Positions 16,227-24,804 of a DNA stretch of 64,000 nucleotides are shown here, piece after piece. The position numbers and the translations under genes were made by a program. Position 1 is the first letter of the stretch, and the number at the start of each line of letters is the position of its first letter. The notes below the pieces were generated by a model, which made no database searches, had not been told where the DNA came from, and saw nothing but the letters and a program-made list of their open reading frames with translations. Source of the stretch: Pseudomonas sp. P7548 (GTDB lineage Bacteria > Pseudomonadota > Gammaproteobacteria > Pseudomonadales > Pseudomonadaceae); assembly GCF_013386585.1 (NCBI RefSeq), contig NZ_JACARO010000004.1:1-64000 (forward strand), given 5' to 3'.

Positions 16227-18130
16227 AACGCATCCCTCCAGCCGATCAAGTTAAGCAAGTTGCCAGTACCCTGTGATACCCAGGCAATACTGGTGCCTCT
16301 GAGCATAATGTCGACCACCATGGATGTCTGAAATACGCCAGAACCAGCCGGACCAGAACCGTAGGAATAGTCACTTACCAGGGCATAAGCCAATGATGGA
16401 AACACGCCAACCGCATTGCCGGCCGCAGCATTAGCATATGCAAGGCACTTGATATGAGTGGCGGTTGGCGGCACGTAATTGGATACAGAAACAGCCACCG
16501 CCGTACCGCCAGTGCTTCCACTAGCAAGCGCTGGCAATGTGGCAATGTTAGTTGCTGGTGCCTTATCAACTTCAACTAAACAATCCGTCTGAATGAACTT
16601 CCAGAATGCCTTACTCGCATCCGTCCGCACCCAACCTACGCGAGCCTTGTCGACAAACCCAGCTGGCATTGTCGGTGACGTTGTGCTCAGCGAAAGCAGT
16701 CCCGCTTTTTCAGACTCGTTGAAGATTACCCAGACGCTGTACCACATCGAAGGCTGCAAGGCGTTTACATCAAGGCCATTTGCACCCACAACTAGCCCGT
16801 TGACACTCAAACTGACAGCACTCAGCGAGCGAACGCGCTCACCTGTCCCAACGATAAGTTGATCGGCCGAAACACTCACCACCGCATTGAGACCAGAGGC
16901 CGAAAGCTTCAGGTTTTTGCGACCACCAAGAACAGCAAGGTTCTTGCGTTTATCGAGCTCCAAAGCCAGCGCAGAAACATCAATATTCCCCTGATTGATC
17001 GGAGCGTTCCAGGCCTTGATACACCACATCACGGCCAAGTTTCTGCCGCGCGTTTCATTTGCTGTGCGGGCCACTCTTGAAGCATCGAAGGTGTAAGACG
17101 CGTAAGGGACAGCAGCACCATCTGCACTAGGGCTCACAGCGATAGAAACACCATTAATAGCGCCAGTGCTATTGATGCTAGTGAGGTTATTGCCGCGCGG
17201 CATATCCCCCCAACTGCCGGTGATGTTTTGCAATGCGTCGAGCTGAGAGCTACCGATAGCACGCCCAAGGTCAACACCTCGCCCGTGGTCCCAGCCCCGC
17301 AGGAACTCGCCGCGCGACTCAGGCAAGCGGAAGTTACCGGCGCCCTCGTCGCCCTTATTGAACGCTCCACCCAGGAACGCGGCCAGGTCTGGATAAAACG
17401 CAGCGTTTTGGACACTACCATCCAGTTCCAAAAAACCCGGGGGCAGCTTGTTCACAGGAAACGCGATCACCGAGCCCACTGGCAGCGCCGAGGCCTGGGC
17501 GATCATCGCCGTGATTTGGTCCTTGGTGTACGTGTCGGTAATGCCATACCCCGCCAGCGTGGTCGGATTAGATCCAGACACGAAAACGCCCCGGTCATTG
17601 ACCGTGACTTTGGTGTAAGTCCCTGCGGGCTTGTTCGCCGGCAGAAGCCCACCAACCGCCTCATCGACGTACTGACGCGTGGCCAGCACCACCGACGGGT
17701 CAATCTTCAGCTGAATGTTCGAGGTGCCACTGGTGATGATGTGCATGCGCACCACCTGATTGCGCCCCGATCCCTGGGCCAGCACCGGCTTGTAACTCGG
17801 CGGCGCGTTGGCCACCGCAGAAAACACACCGTCCTTGTCTTCAAGGGCCAGCTCACGCACCCACCAGCCGCCCACGTCAGGCGGCAACACTACTTCAGCA
17901 ATCAGCACATTGGCGTCAGTGGGTGACACCCGCAGCTGATTGATTTGGGCGCGGTGAACCTGATTGACCAGCTTGGTTTGCGAAGGGTTGGGCACCGGAT
18001 CGGTGCCGTTCGCATCACCGATCAACATGTAACGCGGCTCCCACGGAATACCCAGGGCATCGCAGTTGGTCTTCTTGGCGGCCCCCTGCGTGGTGATCAT
18101 GCCGCCGAAAATAGAGTTTTTATCAACCAT
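16223..18130 (-). CDS. tail fibre protein with tail-collar domain
   Basis: 635 residues from ATG 18130, which overlaps the end of the I-like gene by eight bases. The N-terminal 150 residues match the P2-H/DUF3751 baseplate-attachment domain (SIFGGMITTQGAAKK, GGWWVRELALED). At about 220-330 lies a phage tail-collar domain (LPVGSVIAFPVNKLPPGFLE, FRLPESRGEFLRGWDHG). The remaining 250 residues are poorly conserved and should bind the host receptor. The base composition of the C-terminal part is somewhat less G+C-rich than the rest of the operon, consistent with swapping of host-range tips. Confidence 0.85.
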   Translation of the reverse strand: MVDKNSIFGGMITTQGAAKKTNCDALGIPWEPRYMLIGDANGTDPVPNPSQTKLVNQVHRAQINQLRVSPTDANVLIAEVVLPPDVGGWWVRELALEDKDGVFSAVANAPPSYKPVLAQGSGRNQVVRMHIITSGTSNIQLKIDPSVVLATRQYVDEAVGGLLPANKPAGTYTKVTVNDRGVFVSGSNPTTLAGYGITDTYTKDQITAMIAQASALPVGSVIAFPVNKLPPGFLELDGSVQNAAFYPDLAAFLGGAFNKGDEGAGNFRLPESRGEFLRGWDHGRGVDLGRAIGSSQLDALQNITGSWGDMPRGNNLTSINSTGAINGVSIAVSPSADGAAVPYASYTFDASRVARTANETRGRNLAVMWCIKAWNAPINQGNIDVSALALELDKRKNLAVLGGRKNLKLSASGLNAVVSVSADQLIVGTGERVRSLSAVSLSVNGLVVGANGLDVNALQPSMWYSVWVIFNESEKAGLLSLSTTSPTMPAGFVDKARVGWVRTDASKAFWKFIQTDCLVEVDKAPATNIATLPALASGSTGGTAVAVSVSNYVPPTATHIKCLAYANAAAGNAVGVFPSLAYALVSDYSYGSGPAGSGVFQTSMVVDIMLRGTSIAWVSQGTGNLLNLIGWRDAL

Positions 18131-18734
18131 GTGAGTACACATCCAGTTCGTCGAGGGTGTATTCGCCAACGCCCGTGCGTCCCTGGATCACCACGTCGAT
18201 ATCGGGGTTGGCCCAGGGGTAAACGTCAATCTCATCACCGTCATAAACAGAGAAGCCGGCATAGGCGTCCAAGCGCGTTTCTAGCGTTATGTCGAGGCCG
18301 GTCAGGTGCCGGCTCACGGGCTTTGCGTCGTCAATCAGGCGCTCGAGCTCACCGAACATTTCTTCGGTGATACCGGTGTCGAGTACGCCAACCCGCAAGG
18401 CGAACGTCGCGGGCGGGCCTTCGGGCACCGTTTGCCACCACTCGATCACCTCCAGCAGGTAGCCAAGCGGCTCGACCACGCGGCGCAGCGCGCCGATGGT
18501 TCCCTTGCGTGAGTGGATATAGAACGACGCCCGCACAGCGTTGCGCTTGGCCGCCACGGTCCAACGATCGTCCCAGCGATCGACAGACCAGGCCCACGCA
18601 AGGTGGGGCAGCAAATGAACCGGGCACGTCATGGGGTTGTAGAGCGAGCGCAGCGGGATCACGGTTTGATCCGTACTCGCCGCCTCAATGGCACGCTCCA
18701 GCTGTGTGCTATTGATCGGGAGTAGGCTTTTCAT
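18123..18734 (-). CDS. phage tail protein I (baseplate)
   Basis: 203 residues of the P2 gpI family: LLPINSTQLERAIE start, LPHLAWAWSVDRWDDRW block and the KGTIGALRRVVEPLGY block. It follows the J-like gene directly. Together with V, W and J it makes the baseplate. Confidence 0.9.
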   Translation of the reverse strand: MKSLLPINSTQLERAIEAASTDQTVIPLRSLYNPMTCPVHLLPHLAWAWSVDRWDDRWTVAAKRNAVRASFYIHSRKGTIGALRRVVEPLGYLLEVIEWWQTVPEGPPATFALRVGVLDTGITEEMFGELERLIDDAKPVSRHLTGLDITLETRLDAYAGFSVYDGDEIDVYPWANPDIDVVIQGRTGVGEYTLDELDVYSHG

Positions 18735-18735
18735 A

Positions 18736-19617
18736 TCACTCCCCCAGCTTGACGCTGTAACCCGTGCAGAACGCCGCCTGCGCCTCTGTAGGGGCCAGAT
18801 CCTGCCAGCCGATCAACTCGACCCGCGAAACCGCTGGTACGTGGAGCTGCGCGTCTACAGCAGAGCGCGCCACCTCAACGCCCAGGCGTTTGCGTGGATT
18901 GATCCAGGCCGCCAGGCGCCTTTCAGCTTCGGCCAGCGCTACAGCGCTTTCTGGACCCGGGCCCTTCATGTACAGCACTGCATCAATCCGATACGGCAGC
19001 ACCTGGGCGCTTTGCACCATCACCCGGTCGCCCAGCGGCCGGACGTCTTCATCGTTGACGGCCTTTGCAACCACGGCCAGCAAATCGGGGCCGACTGACC
19101 CGTCTCCTTCCAGCCCCAGCACCGTTACCGTAACGCGTGCCGGCGCGGGGCTTTCAGCGGACGCATCCGCCACCAGGGCAGAGGCGTTGCGAGCATGAAG
19201 CTTGTAGCTGTTGCGGGGGCCCGCGGTCGTCAGGCCCTCAAAGGCCATCTGGATACGCTCGCGGTAAGCGTCGTCACTTTCGGTGATCTTTTCCACCGGT
19301 GGAACCGCGCGCAGATCCTCGGCCTGGATTACCAGGCGCGGAGTGTTGACGTTCGCCCCAAGCTGATCGAGGTCACCCCGGATCGCATGGGCCAACATCA
19401 GCGCCTTGGCCGCATCATTCACCCGGGCACGATCACCAATGCGCGCATAGGCGCCGGCTTCCAGCAACTTGACCACCGGATCACTTTCAAGCGGCGCGCT
19501 CCAGTTGTCGCCCATGAACTCACGGAACACGCCGAGCGACTCCGTGTAGACCTCTTCAAAGTCCAGGGGCTCAAGCACGTCCGGCGCCGGCAACTCCGAC
19601 AGGTCAACGATACTCAT
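18736..19617 (-). CDS. baseplate assembly protein J
   Basis: 293 residues of the baseplate J family. It opens with SIVDLSELPAPDVLEPLDFE and contains GPRNSYKLHARNAS and a long acidic/hydrophobic C-terminal half. It overlaps the W-like gene by four bases. J forms wedge arms around the hub. Confidence 0.9.
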   Translation of the reverse strand: MSIVDLSELPAPDVLEPLDFEEVYTESLGVFREFMGDNWSAPLESDPVVKLLEAGAYARIGDRARVNDAAKALMLAHAIRGDLDQLGANVNTPRLVIQAEDLRAVPPVEKITESDDAYRERIQMAFEGLTTAGPRNSYKLHARNASALVADASAESPAPARVTVTVLGLEGDGSVGPDLLAVVAKAVNDEDVRPLGDRVMVQSAQVLPYRIDAVLYMKGPGPESAVALAEAERRLAAWINPRKRLGVEVARSAVDAQLHVPAVSRVELIGWQDLAPTEAQAAFCTGYSVKLGE

Positions 19618-19940
19618 ACACTTACCTCTAGAAATACGCTGTCGCCCAGGTAGCTACCGGTGACTTGAATCTTGATCAACCCGCCCAGGACAGAGACAGC
19701 CTGCAAGCGCTCCAACTTCAAGCTCGGCTCCCAGCGCCCTAACGCCCTGCTCGCCTCCGCCTGAACAGCCCCCTTCCAACCCTCGTTAACCGGCAGGTCC
19801 ACGTACCGGCGCAGTTTGCTACCGTACTCAGGGCGCTGCCGGCGACTGCCTAGCGGGGTGCTCAGAATGTCCTCAATGCTCTGTCGAAGACGCGCGAGGC
19901 CCGAAATGGGCTGGCCGGTGTGGCGGTCCATTCCGATCAT
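19614..19940 (-). CDS. baseplate assembly protein W (gp25-like)
   Basis: 108 residues with the gp25-like lysozyme-related fold: LRQSIEDILSTPLGSRR, then EYGSKLRRYVDLPVNE and ALGRWEPSLKLERL. It occurs in every contractile injection system as a wedge protein. The start has AGGAG upstream. Confidence 0.9.
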   Translation of the reverse strand: MIGMDRHTGQPISGLARLRQSIEDILSTPLGSRRQRPEYGSKLRRYVDLPVNEGWKGAVQAEASRALGRWEPSLKLERLQAVSVLGGLIKIQVTGSYLGDSVFLEVSV

Positions 19941-19945
19941 CTAGA

Positions 19946-20152
19946 TCACTCCTGCGACGGTTCGAATTCCTCATGGGCCTTGAGGTACTCCAGCGCCTCG
20001 GCGTCCGTTGCCTGTACCGTTACCTGCGCCTTGAAAACCGCCAGAGCGCGGCCGCTGTCGGGCAGAATCAGGGTGCGCGAGGTGTAGAGCTTGTCGCGAA
20101 ACGTTGGGCTAGGCACATCGCCGGCAACGGGTGTTTCAGAAGTCTTGGCCAT
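19946..20152 (-). CDS. small phage protein between baseplate V and W
   Basis: 68 residues from ATG 20152; the open frame upstream runs through the terminator-like hairpin and is not likely used. The sequence has TLILPDSGRALAVFKAQVTV then an acidic end. Small proteins of this type occur in the same place in related Pseudomonas prophages, but I do not know their function. Confidence 0.6.
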   Translation of the reverse strand: MAKTSETPVAGDVPSPTFRDKLYTSRTLILPDSGRALAVFKAQVTVQATDAEALEYLKAHEEFEPSQE

Positions 20153-20166
20153 GGTTTCCCCCGGGC

Positions 20167-20191
20167 ACAAAAAAGCCCGCACGCGGCGGGC
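20167..20191 (-). terminator. terminator-like hairpin after baseplate V gene
   Basis: GCCCGC-ACGCG-GCGGGC preceded on the plus strand by a run of A residues, giving a perfect stem and U-run in the leftward transcript. It lies inside the late operon. Confidence 0.6.
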
Positions 20192-20207
20192 CTGTGAAAT
20201 TGAACGG

Positions 20208-20801
20208 CTAGTGTGTGTGGTTCGCGCTGTTGCCGCCTGCGTCGATGATCTTGCCGGCACTGGTGATGTCTTTCACCGCGTGCAAGGCGCCCTGGACCGC
20301 TACGTTTTTCGTAACGGATAGCGAGCCTTCAATGGCCACGTCTGCAATCAACTTGACGTTGGCCGTCTTGACCGTCACCGCGTTATCCGTAACGACGGCC
20401 TCAGTCGTACCTACCTTGATGGTGACCGTACCGGAGGGCAAAGTGATGGTGTAGCTCTTGGCCTTCCAGTCGTAGACCAGCGAGCCCCCATCATCAAAGC
20501 GCCATACCTCGACGTGATCGCGGTTATCCGGTGGAGCACCGGCACCGCCATACAGCCCCGGGACAAACGTGCCCATACCAGCCTGGCCGCTGGGGTTGAA
20601 CAAAATCCCCTGCTCGCCCAGGCTCGGCGCGCGCCAGTGGCGGGCCTTGCCGGCGGCCTGGCTGTGCCAGCGCACCCAGGCGCTGACCCAATCGCCCGAC
20701 TTGACCCGCACGGCCGGGGCCATCAAATCCACCCCGACCACCACGCACGGCATGATCATCGCCGCGATCATGCGATCATGTTCGCCCTGGGCCCAGCTCA
20801 T
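20208..20801 (-). CDS. baseplate assembly protein V (tail spike)
   Basis: 197 residues from ATG 20801, in a four-base overlap with the preceding gene. The N-terminal OB-like part has the LGEQGILFNPSGQAGMG block. The C-terminal part has repeated beta-strand motifs (TITLPSGTVTIKVG, NVKLIADVAIEGSL) forming the trimeric needle. The last residues, GGNSANHTH, look like the metal-binding tip of P2 gpV-type spikes. Confidence 0.9.
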   Translation of the reverse strand: MSWAQGEHDRMIAAMIMPCVVVGVDLMAPAVRVKSGDWVSAWVRWHSQAAGKARHWRAPSLGEQGILFNPSGQAGMGTFVPGLYGGAGAPPDNRDHVEVWRFDDGGSLVYDWKAKSYTITLPSGTVTIKVGTTEAVVTDNAVTVKTANVKLIADVAIEGSLSVTKNVAVQGALHAVKDITSAGKIIDAGGNSANHTH

Positions 20802-21301
20802 GGCGCACCCTCCCGGTAGGCGTCTAGGTTGAGCTTGAGCATGCTCGGTTTTTCTTCGGGGAACGGCCAAACCTCAACCCCCAGATAGACCTGGTGAGTC
20901 CACTCAACGACCCAGACGACATAGCCATCCAGTTCAGGCTTGGTCCAATCCTGGGTGGCGCGCTCAAATTGCGCGGCGTTGACGTCAAGTCCCCAACTTT
21001 GCTGTCGGAGCAGCACCGCCAACTGCGACACCAGGTGCACGGCCTGTTCGTGATGATTGGCCTTGATTGGGTCAACAATCACCCGGGCCTCAAACTTACA
21101 GATCAAGCTGGATTCACCGATGCCGGTATCGACGCCCGGCTCAAACTCGGCCATTTCGAGAAACACAGAAGGCAACGGGATGCCTTGGTTTTCCGGAATA
21201 TCCGGCCAAAACACTACCGCCTGAACGCCCGACAAATGCTCCGTCAGGTGTTGCTCGATAGCCTGGTACAGCTGGCTCAGGCTGAACGGCTCATCGGACA
21301 T
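20798..21301 (-). CDS. phage tail terminator/completion-like protein
   Basis: 167 residues. Features are a helical start, LPSVFLEMAEFEPG and CKFEARVIVDP strands and VHLVSQLAVLLRQQSW, in keeping with phage minor tail or tail terminator proteins. It lies between the minor tail protein Z-like gene and baseplate V, where head-tail connector and tail completion proteins are found. Family call is by pattern and position only. Confidence 0.55.
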   Translation of the reverse strand: MSDEPFSLSQLYQAIEQHLTEHLSGVQAVVFWPDIPENQGIPLPSVFLEMAEFEPGVDTGIGESSLICKFEARVIVDPIKANHHEQAVHLVSQLAVLLRQQSWGLDVNAAQFERATQDWTKPELDGYVVWVVEWTHQVYLGVEVWPFPEEKPSMLKLNLDAYREGAP

Positions 21302-21950
21302 TGGCGCTCCCCTTCAGATACTTCTGCAGTTCGTAGTTCAGCTCTTGCTCGAGGACCACCAGCAACTGCTCATCAGCGCGCTTGATCCAGGCATCGAAGT
21401 GCGGACGGGCCTGCTCCAGCGATACCTTGGCTTTGGCCAAGGGAAAGCGATTGTCGCTTTCCTCGACGAAACCACTGCGTCTCCTCCCCTGAGTCGCCTC
21501 CGGGTAGTCATCGCTGTTGAAGTGCTTGCTGGCCGTACGGATCCAGATATCAGCGCTGCTACCGTAGACCTTCTTGTAAAAAGCCCCCTGGTAGCGTCGC
21601 CCCGCCACCGAAACACCTCTGCCGGACTGACGCGCCCGACCGATCCGGCTGGCCTCGATGGCGTTGAGACCAAACCACAGCTTGCCGCGCATTGCACCGC
21701 CACTGGTTGGGTAGGCCCGCAAACGCTGCCGGACCGCACCAATAGCGATGCGCTCTTGCTTACCCACTGCCCGGGCAATGTGGGTACGCAGCCAGCCGAG
21801 GGTTTTGTTGATCGCTCGCCGCTGTGCAGCGGCTGCGGCCTTTGGCACCAGCCGACCGAAGTCCTGAAAGCGCTTCAGGTCTGCCAGCGACGGTTGGATG
21901 TTGATCAACCCGCCGTCGCGTTTGTGCTGTGCGTAGCTGCCAACACTCAT
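21291..21950 (-). CDS. phage minor tail protein Z-like
   Basis: 219 residues, basic, with PKAAAAAQRRAINKTLGWLRTH near the N-terminus and KLWFGLNAIEASRIG and RRYQGAFYKK segments resembling prophage minor tail protein Z. It follows the head-tail joining gene with a four-base overlap. It likely completes the tail tip or the neck. Confidence 0.6.
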   Translation of the reverse strand: MSVGSYAQHKRDGGLINIQPSLADLKRFQDFGRLVPKAAAAAQRRAINKTLGWLRTHIARAVGKQERIAIGAVRQRLRAYPTSGGAMRGKLWFGLNAIEASRIGRARQSGRGVSVAGRRYQGAFYKKVYGSSADIWIRTASKHFNSDDYPEATQGRRRSGFVEESDNRFPLAKAKVSLEQARPHFDAWIKRADEQLLVVLEQELNYELQKYLKGSANVR

Positions 21951-22273
21951 GGACGCTTCCTCAAGATCAGGGCCACCAGGCCATCACCACCGGGCTCCAG
22001 CTGCAGCAGGTCGTATTCCCCGCCGCCGTCCAGAACAGGCAGATCGACGGTGACGCGCAGGCCTTTGCTCAGTCCATCCGAATCACGCACGCGAATTTCA
22101 AAGCGTGGTTCGCGGATAGCGGTTTGGGTTTTGCCAAACTTCGGCGCCATCCATGGCGCCATGAACATACCCAGCACCGGCTCGGCGCGGCCTTCGATCT
22201 GGGCGGAATCGCCCAGGGTTTCGAACACCACGTCGTCGATGTCGTCGATCAGATCGCGGAAGGCCACGGTCAC
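21947..22273 (-). CDS. head-tail joining protein (lambda FII-like attachment)
   Basis: 108 residues from GTG 22273, which overlaps the capsid stop (ATGTGA). It is mostly beta with FEIRVRDSDGLSKG and GGEYDLLQLEPGGDGLV strands. Its size and place just after the capsid gene match lambda FII-type attachment proteins. Sequence similarity is too weak to be certain. Confidence 0.55.
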   Translation of the reverse strand: MTVAFRDLIDDIDDVVFETLGDSAQIEGRAEPVLGMFMAPWMAPKFGKTQTAIREPRFEIRVRDSDGLSKGLRVTVDLPVLDGGGEYDLLQLEPGGDGLVALILRKRP

Positions 22274-23265
22274 ATTTCCAGCAGGATCTGCGCCAGGGGC
22301 CGCGAGCACATGTGCAGCGGGTTAGACTGTGCTTCGCCCGCCACGCCCTTGTTGAAGGGCAGCGGCTCGATCTTGCTGTAGTACGGAATGCCTTGGGTGT
22401 TGGCCGTTTCCATGTAGTCCGCCGGTGCGAACGACGAGATGTACAGATCAGGCACGCCTTCGGGGATCAGCAGCGCCTTGTCGTCGTGAACGAACGAAAT
22501 GCCTGCGATCTTGCCGCGATAGCGCTCCCAGACAATCCCGCCGAACTCGAAGCTTTCACGGGCATCACCACGCAGGGAGGCAGCTTGCATGGTGTTGAGG
22601 TAGGTCTCTTTGACCGACTTGTGGACGATCAGCTTGTTCCAGAAGTTTTTGCCACAGAAGGCGCGAGAGCCGGTGCTGGTGATGCTGCCCAAGGCATCTT
22701 CTTGCATGTCGAGCGCTTCGCCAGCGCGCACACGCAGCTCAGTGTCCGGATTGCCCAGGCCCATCGGCAGTTTCTTGCGCTGGACGCCGAAGGTTTTATA
22801 GATGTCCAGCAGCACGGTCTTACCGTCAGCATCCAGCACCTGGCCGTTCAAGGCCCCCATGCGCTGGAATTCGTGAGTGGCATCCAACTGACGACGGGCT
22901 TTCGCCAGGCGTTTGTTGACCACATCCTGCACCGCCTGCAACTCACTGCGGGTGCCGAAGGCACGAATGCCCTGGATCTCATCGGCCTTGATGGTGAAGC
23001 GTTCCGGCAGATGCACGGTGTTGAATGGGATCAACTGACGCTTGGTACCGCCGACCACCAGGCCCGAAGTGCCACGTTCACCGGCCGGCACGAGGGCCAG
23101 GGTGTCGCCGTCCTTCTCGATCTGCACGGTCAGGGTGCTGATGCCCTCTTCATGGAACAGGCCAAGGCTGCTGATGCGGCCCGGCAGGTATTCCTGATCA
23201 TTGATTGCAGCGGTCAGCGAGGAAACACTGAAAGCATCGTCTTCAAAAATGGCGATCTCGGCCAT
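22270..23265 (-). CDS. major capsid protein, lambda E family
   Basis: 331 residues with blocks of the phage major capsid E family: FSVSSLTAAINDQEYLPGRI at the start, LVPAGERGTSGLVV, and SRAFCGKNFWNKLIVH near the middle. The decoration protein gene precedes it, as in lambda D-E. It forms the icosahedral shell. Confidence 0.92.
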   Translation of the reverse strand: MAEIAIFEDDAFSVSSLTAAINDQEYLPGRISSLGLFHEEGISTLTVQIEKDGDTLALVPAGERGTSGLVVGGTKRQLIPFNTVHLPERFTIKADEIQGIRAFGTRSELQAVQDVVNKRLAKARRQLDATHEFQRMGALNGQVLDADGKTVLLDIYKTFGVQRKKLPMGLGNPDTELRVRAGEALDMQEDALGSITSTGSRAFCGKNFWNKLIVHKSVKETYLNTMQAASLRGDARESFEFGGIVWERYRGKIAGISFVHDDKALLIPEGVPDLYISSFAPADYMETANTQGIPYYSKIEPLPFNKGVAGEAQSNPLHMCSRPLAQILLEM

Positions 23266-23283
23266 GGGTACTCTCCAGAAACG

Positions 23284-23306
23284 AAAAATCCCGCACTCGG
23301 CGGGAT
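23284..23306 (-). terminator. terminator-like hairpin between decoration and capsid genes
   Basis: ATCCCGC-ACTCG-GCGGGAT with five A residues on the left. A D/E gap hairpin could reduce capsid relative to decoration mRNA or be ignored by antiterminated polymerase. Confidence 0.5.
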
Positions 23307-23326
23307 GAATTAAAGGGGGGGTCGCC

Positions 23327-23665
23327 TTAACGGACGATGATGTGATTAACGCCCAATGCCTTTTCGGCAGCGAGGTCGAGCCCGGTCAAATGCGCCTCGC
23401 TGACCTCGGCCAGCCGCACGATGGCGCGGCCACGACGAACAACGTCCGATTCGCCCAGCGGGCCGTAGAGGATCGCAATAGCGTTCTCGGAGCCGTCCTC
23501 GGCGGTCGGCTGATACGGCGCGAACTCACTGGTTGCGGTGACCAGACCGAGAATCTGACCCGGCTCCAGGGCGGCACCGGCAGCGACGTTGATCGCTTCG
23601 CGGGAGATATTGCCGGCACCTTCGGACAGCAAAAACTCGCCCGCGTGCATCGATTCAATTTTCAT
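23327..23665 (-). CDS. head decoration protein (lambda D-like)
   Basis: 112 residues of the HDPD family: SEGAGNISREAINVAAGAAL and GPLGESDVVRRGRAIVR are recognisable. It overlaps the protease gene by four bases and is upstream of the capsid gene. It should stabilise the expanded head. Confidence 0.85.
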   Translation of the reverse strand: MKIESMHAGEFLLSEGAGNISREAINVAAGAALEPGQILGLVTATSEFAPYQPTAEDGSENAIAILYGPLGESDVVRRGRAIVRLAEVSEAHLTGLDLAAEKALGVNHIIVR

Positions 23666-24804
23666 GCTTTTGCTCCTTTCGAGTTGCCGTTCTGCGCCGC
23701 CTGACGGGAAGCCCAGATCGATTGAGGGTCGGCCTGCTTGGCCTGGACCTTGGGGGCCGGGTCGTTGTCCAGCGGCAGGCTGTTGTTGATTTCAAAGGTG
23801 CCGCCGCTGCTCACCAGCTTGTCGAACAGCCGCGCGCGGACTGCCGCTTCGTCCAGGCCGGCGGTGATGAATTCGCCGGCCAGCTCGGGCAGCCGTGCGG
23901 CAACGCACAAACCGTGCAGGGCTTTGGCCTTGGTCAGCGCCGCCTGGATAACCGCTTCACTCTCCAGCTTCGTGGACGCGAGAATCGGGTCCACCAGGTT
24001 GCTGATGCCCGCTGCTGCACAACTTTGCGTGACCATCAGCGCCAGTTTTGCCGCATCCACTACGGGAGCCGGCGCCGGTGGATCGTTCGGCTCTGGCAGT
24101 TCCACCTCTGGCTCTTCATCCAGCTGGGCGAGCAGTTCCGGCGGAGCATGCTGAAAGCGTTGCAACACGCTGCCCTGGCCGAGACAGGCGCTGACCTTGA
24201 GGCCGTCGCCCACTTCATCGGCCAGGCCCAATGCCACCGCTTCGTTGGCCGTGAGCCAGGTTTCAGCGTTGACCATACGCCGCAGCTCGGCCTCGTCGAT
24301 GTCCGGCGCCTTGGCTTTGTAAGCCGCGATGATCGCTTCCAGGGTCTGATCCAACACATCGGCAACGCGGCGAAAGTCTTCGGCATCGCCACCGGTGAAG
24401 GTGTAAGGGTTGTGAATCATCAACATCGCGTTGGCAGCGATCACCACCCGGTGAGCGCCGCAGACCGCCACGCTGGCCGCGCTGGCTGCCAAGGCATCAA
24501 TCCGACCGGTGCAACGCTCGCCCAGGCGCGATAGCGCGTTGTGGATCGCAAGGCCGTCGAACAGATCACCGCCGATGCTGTTGAACGCAACGATCACCGG
24601 TGATACGCCGTCATCAATGGCGTGCAGCGCTTGTACGAACTGATTGGCGGTGATGCCCCAGGCGCCGATTTCGCCGTAAACAAAGATCTCGATGCTGCGT
24701 TGCTCGGCCTCGCCACTGGCCTGGACGGTGTACCAGCTCTTGTCTGCGACCGTTACCTGCTTGCCCGCCTTGTCATAAACACGAGGTTTCGCTTTTTTGC
24801 TCAT
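23662..24804 (-). CDS. head maturation protease, ClpP-type, with scaffold-like C-terminus
   Basis: 380 residues. The ClpP/S49 fold covers about residues 25-200: FNSIGGDLFDG near 75-84, catalytic Ser in LAASAAS (S108), and His in MIHNPYT (H131). A Pro/acid-rich linker near 225-245 leads to a helical, Ala-rich tail of about 130 residues. In lambda C/Nu3 such a tail is also made separately as the scaffold from an internal start. It is followed immediately by the decoration gene. Confidence 0.88.
   Translation of the reverse strand: MSKKAKPRVYDKAGKQVTVADKSWYTVQASGEAEQRSIEIFVYGEIGAWGITANQFVQALHAIDDGVSPVIVAFNSIGGDLFDGLAIHNALSRLGERCTGRIDALAASAASVAVCGAHRVVIAANAMLMIHNPYTFTGGDAEDFRRVADVLDQTLEAIIAAYKAKAPDIDEAELRRMVNAETWLTANEAVALGLADEVGDGLKVSACLGQGSVLQRFQHAPPELLAQLDEEPEVELPEPNDPPAPAPVVDAAKLALMVTQSCAAAGISNLVDPILASTKLESEAVIQAALTKAKALHGLCVAARLPELAGEFITAGLDEAAVRARLFDKLVSSGGTFEINNSLPLDNDPAPKVQAKQADPQSIWASRQAAQNGNSKGAKA

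Noticed and set aside
8974..24804. R-type pyocin rather than prophage
   Set aside because: Capsid, portal, protease, decoration and terminase genes are all present and in order, so it is a phage genome.
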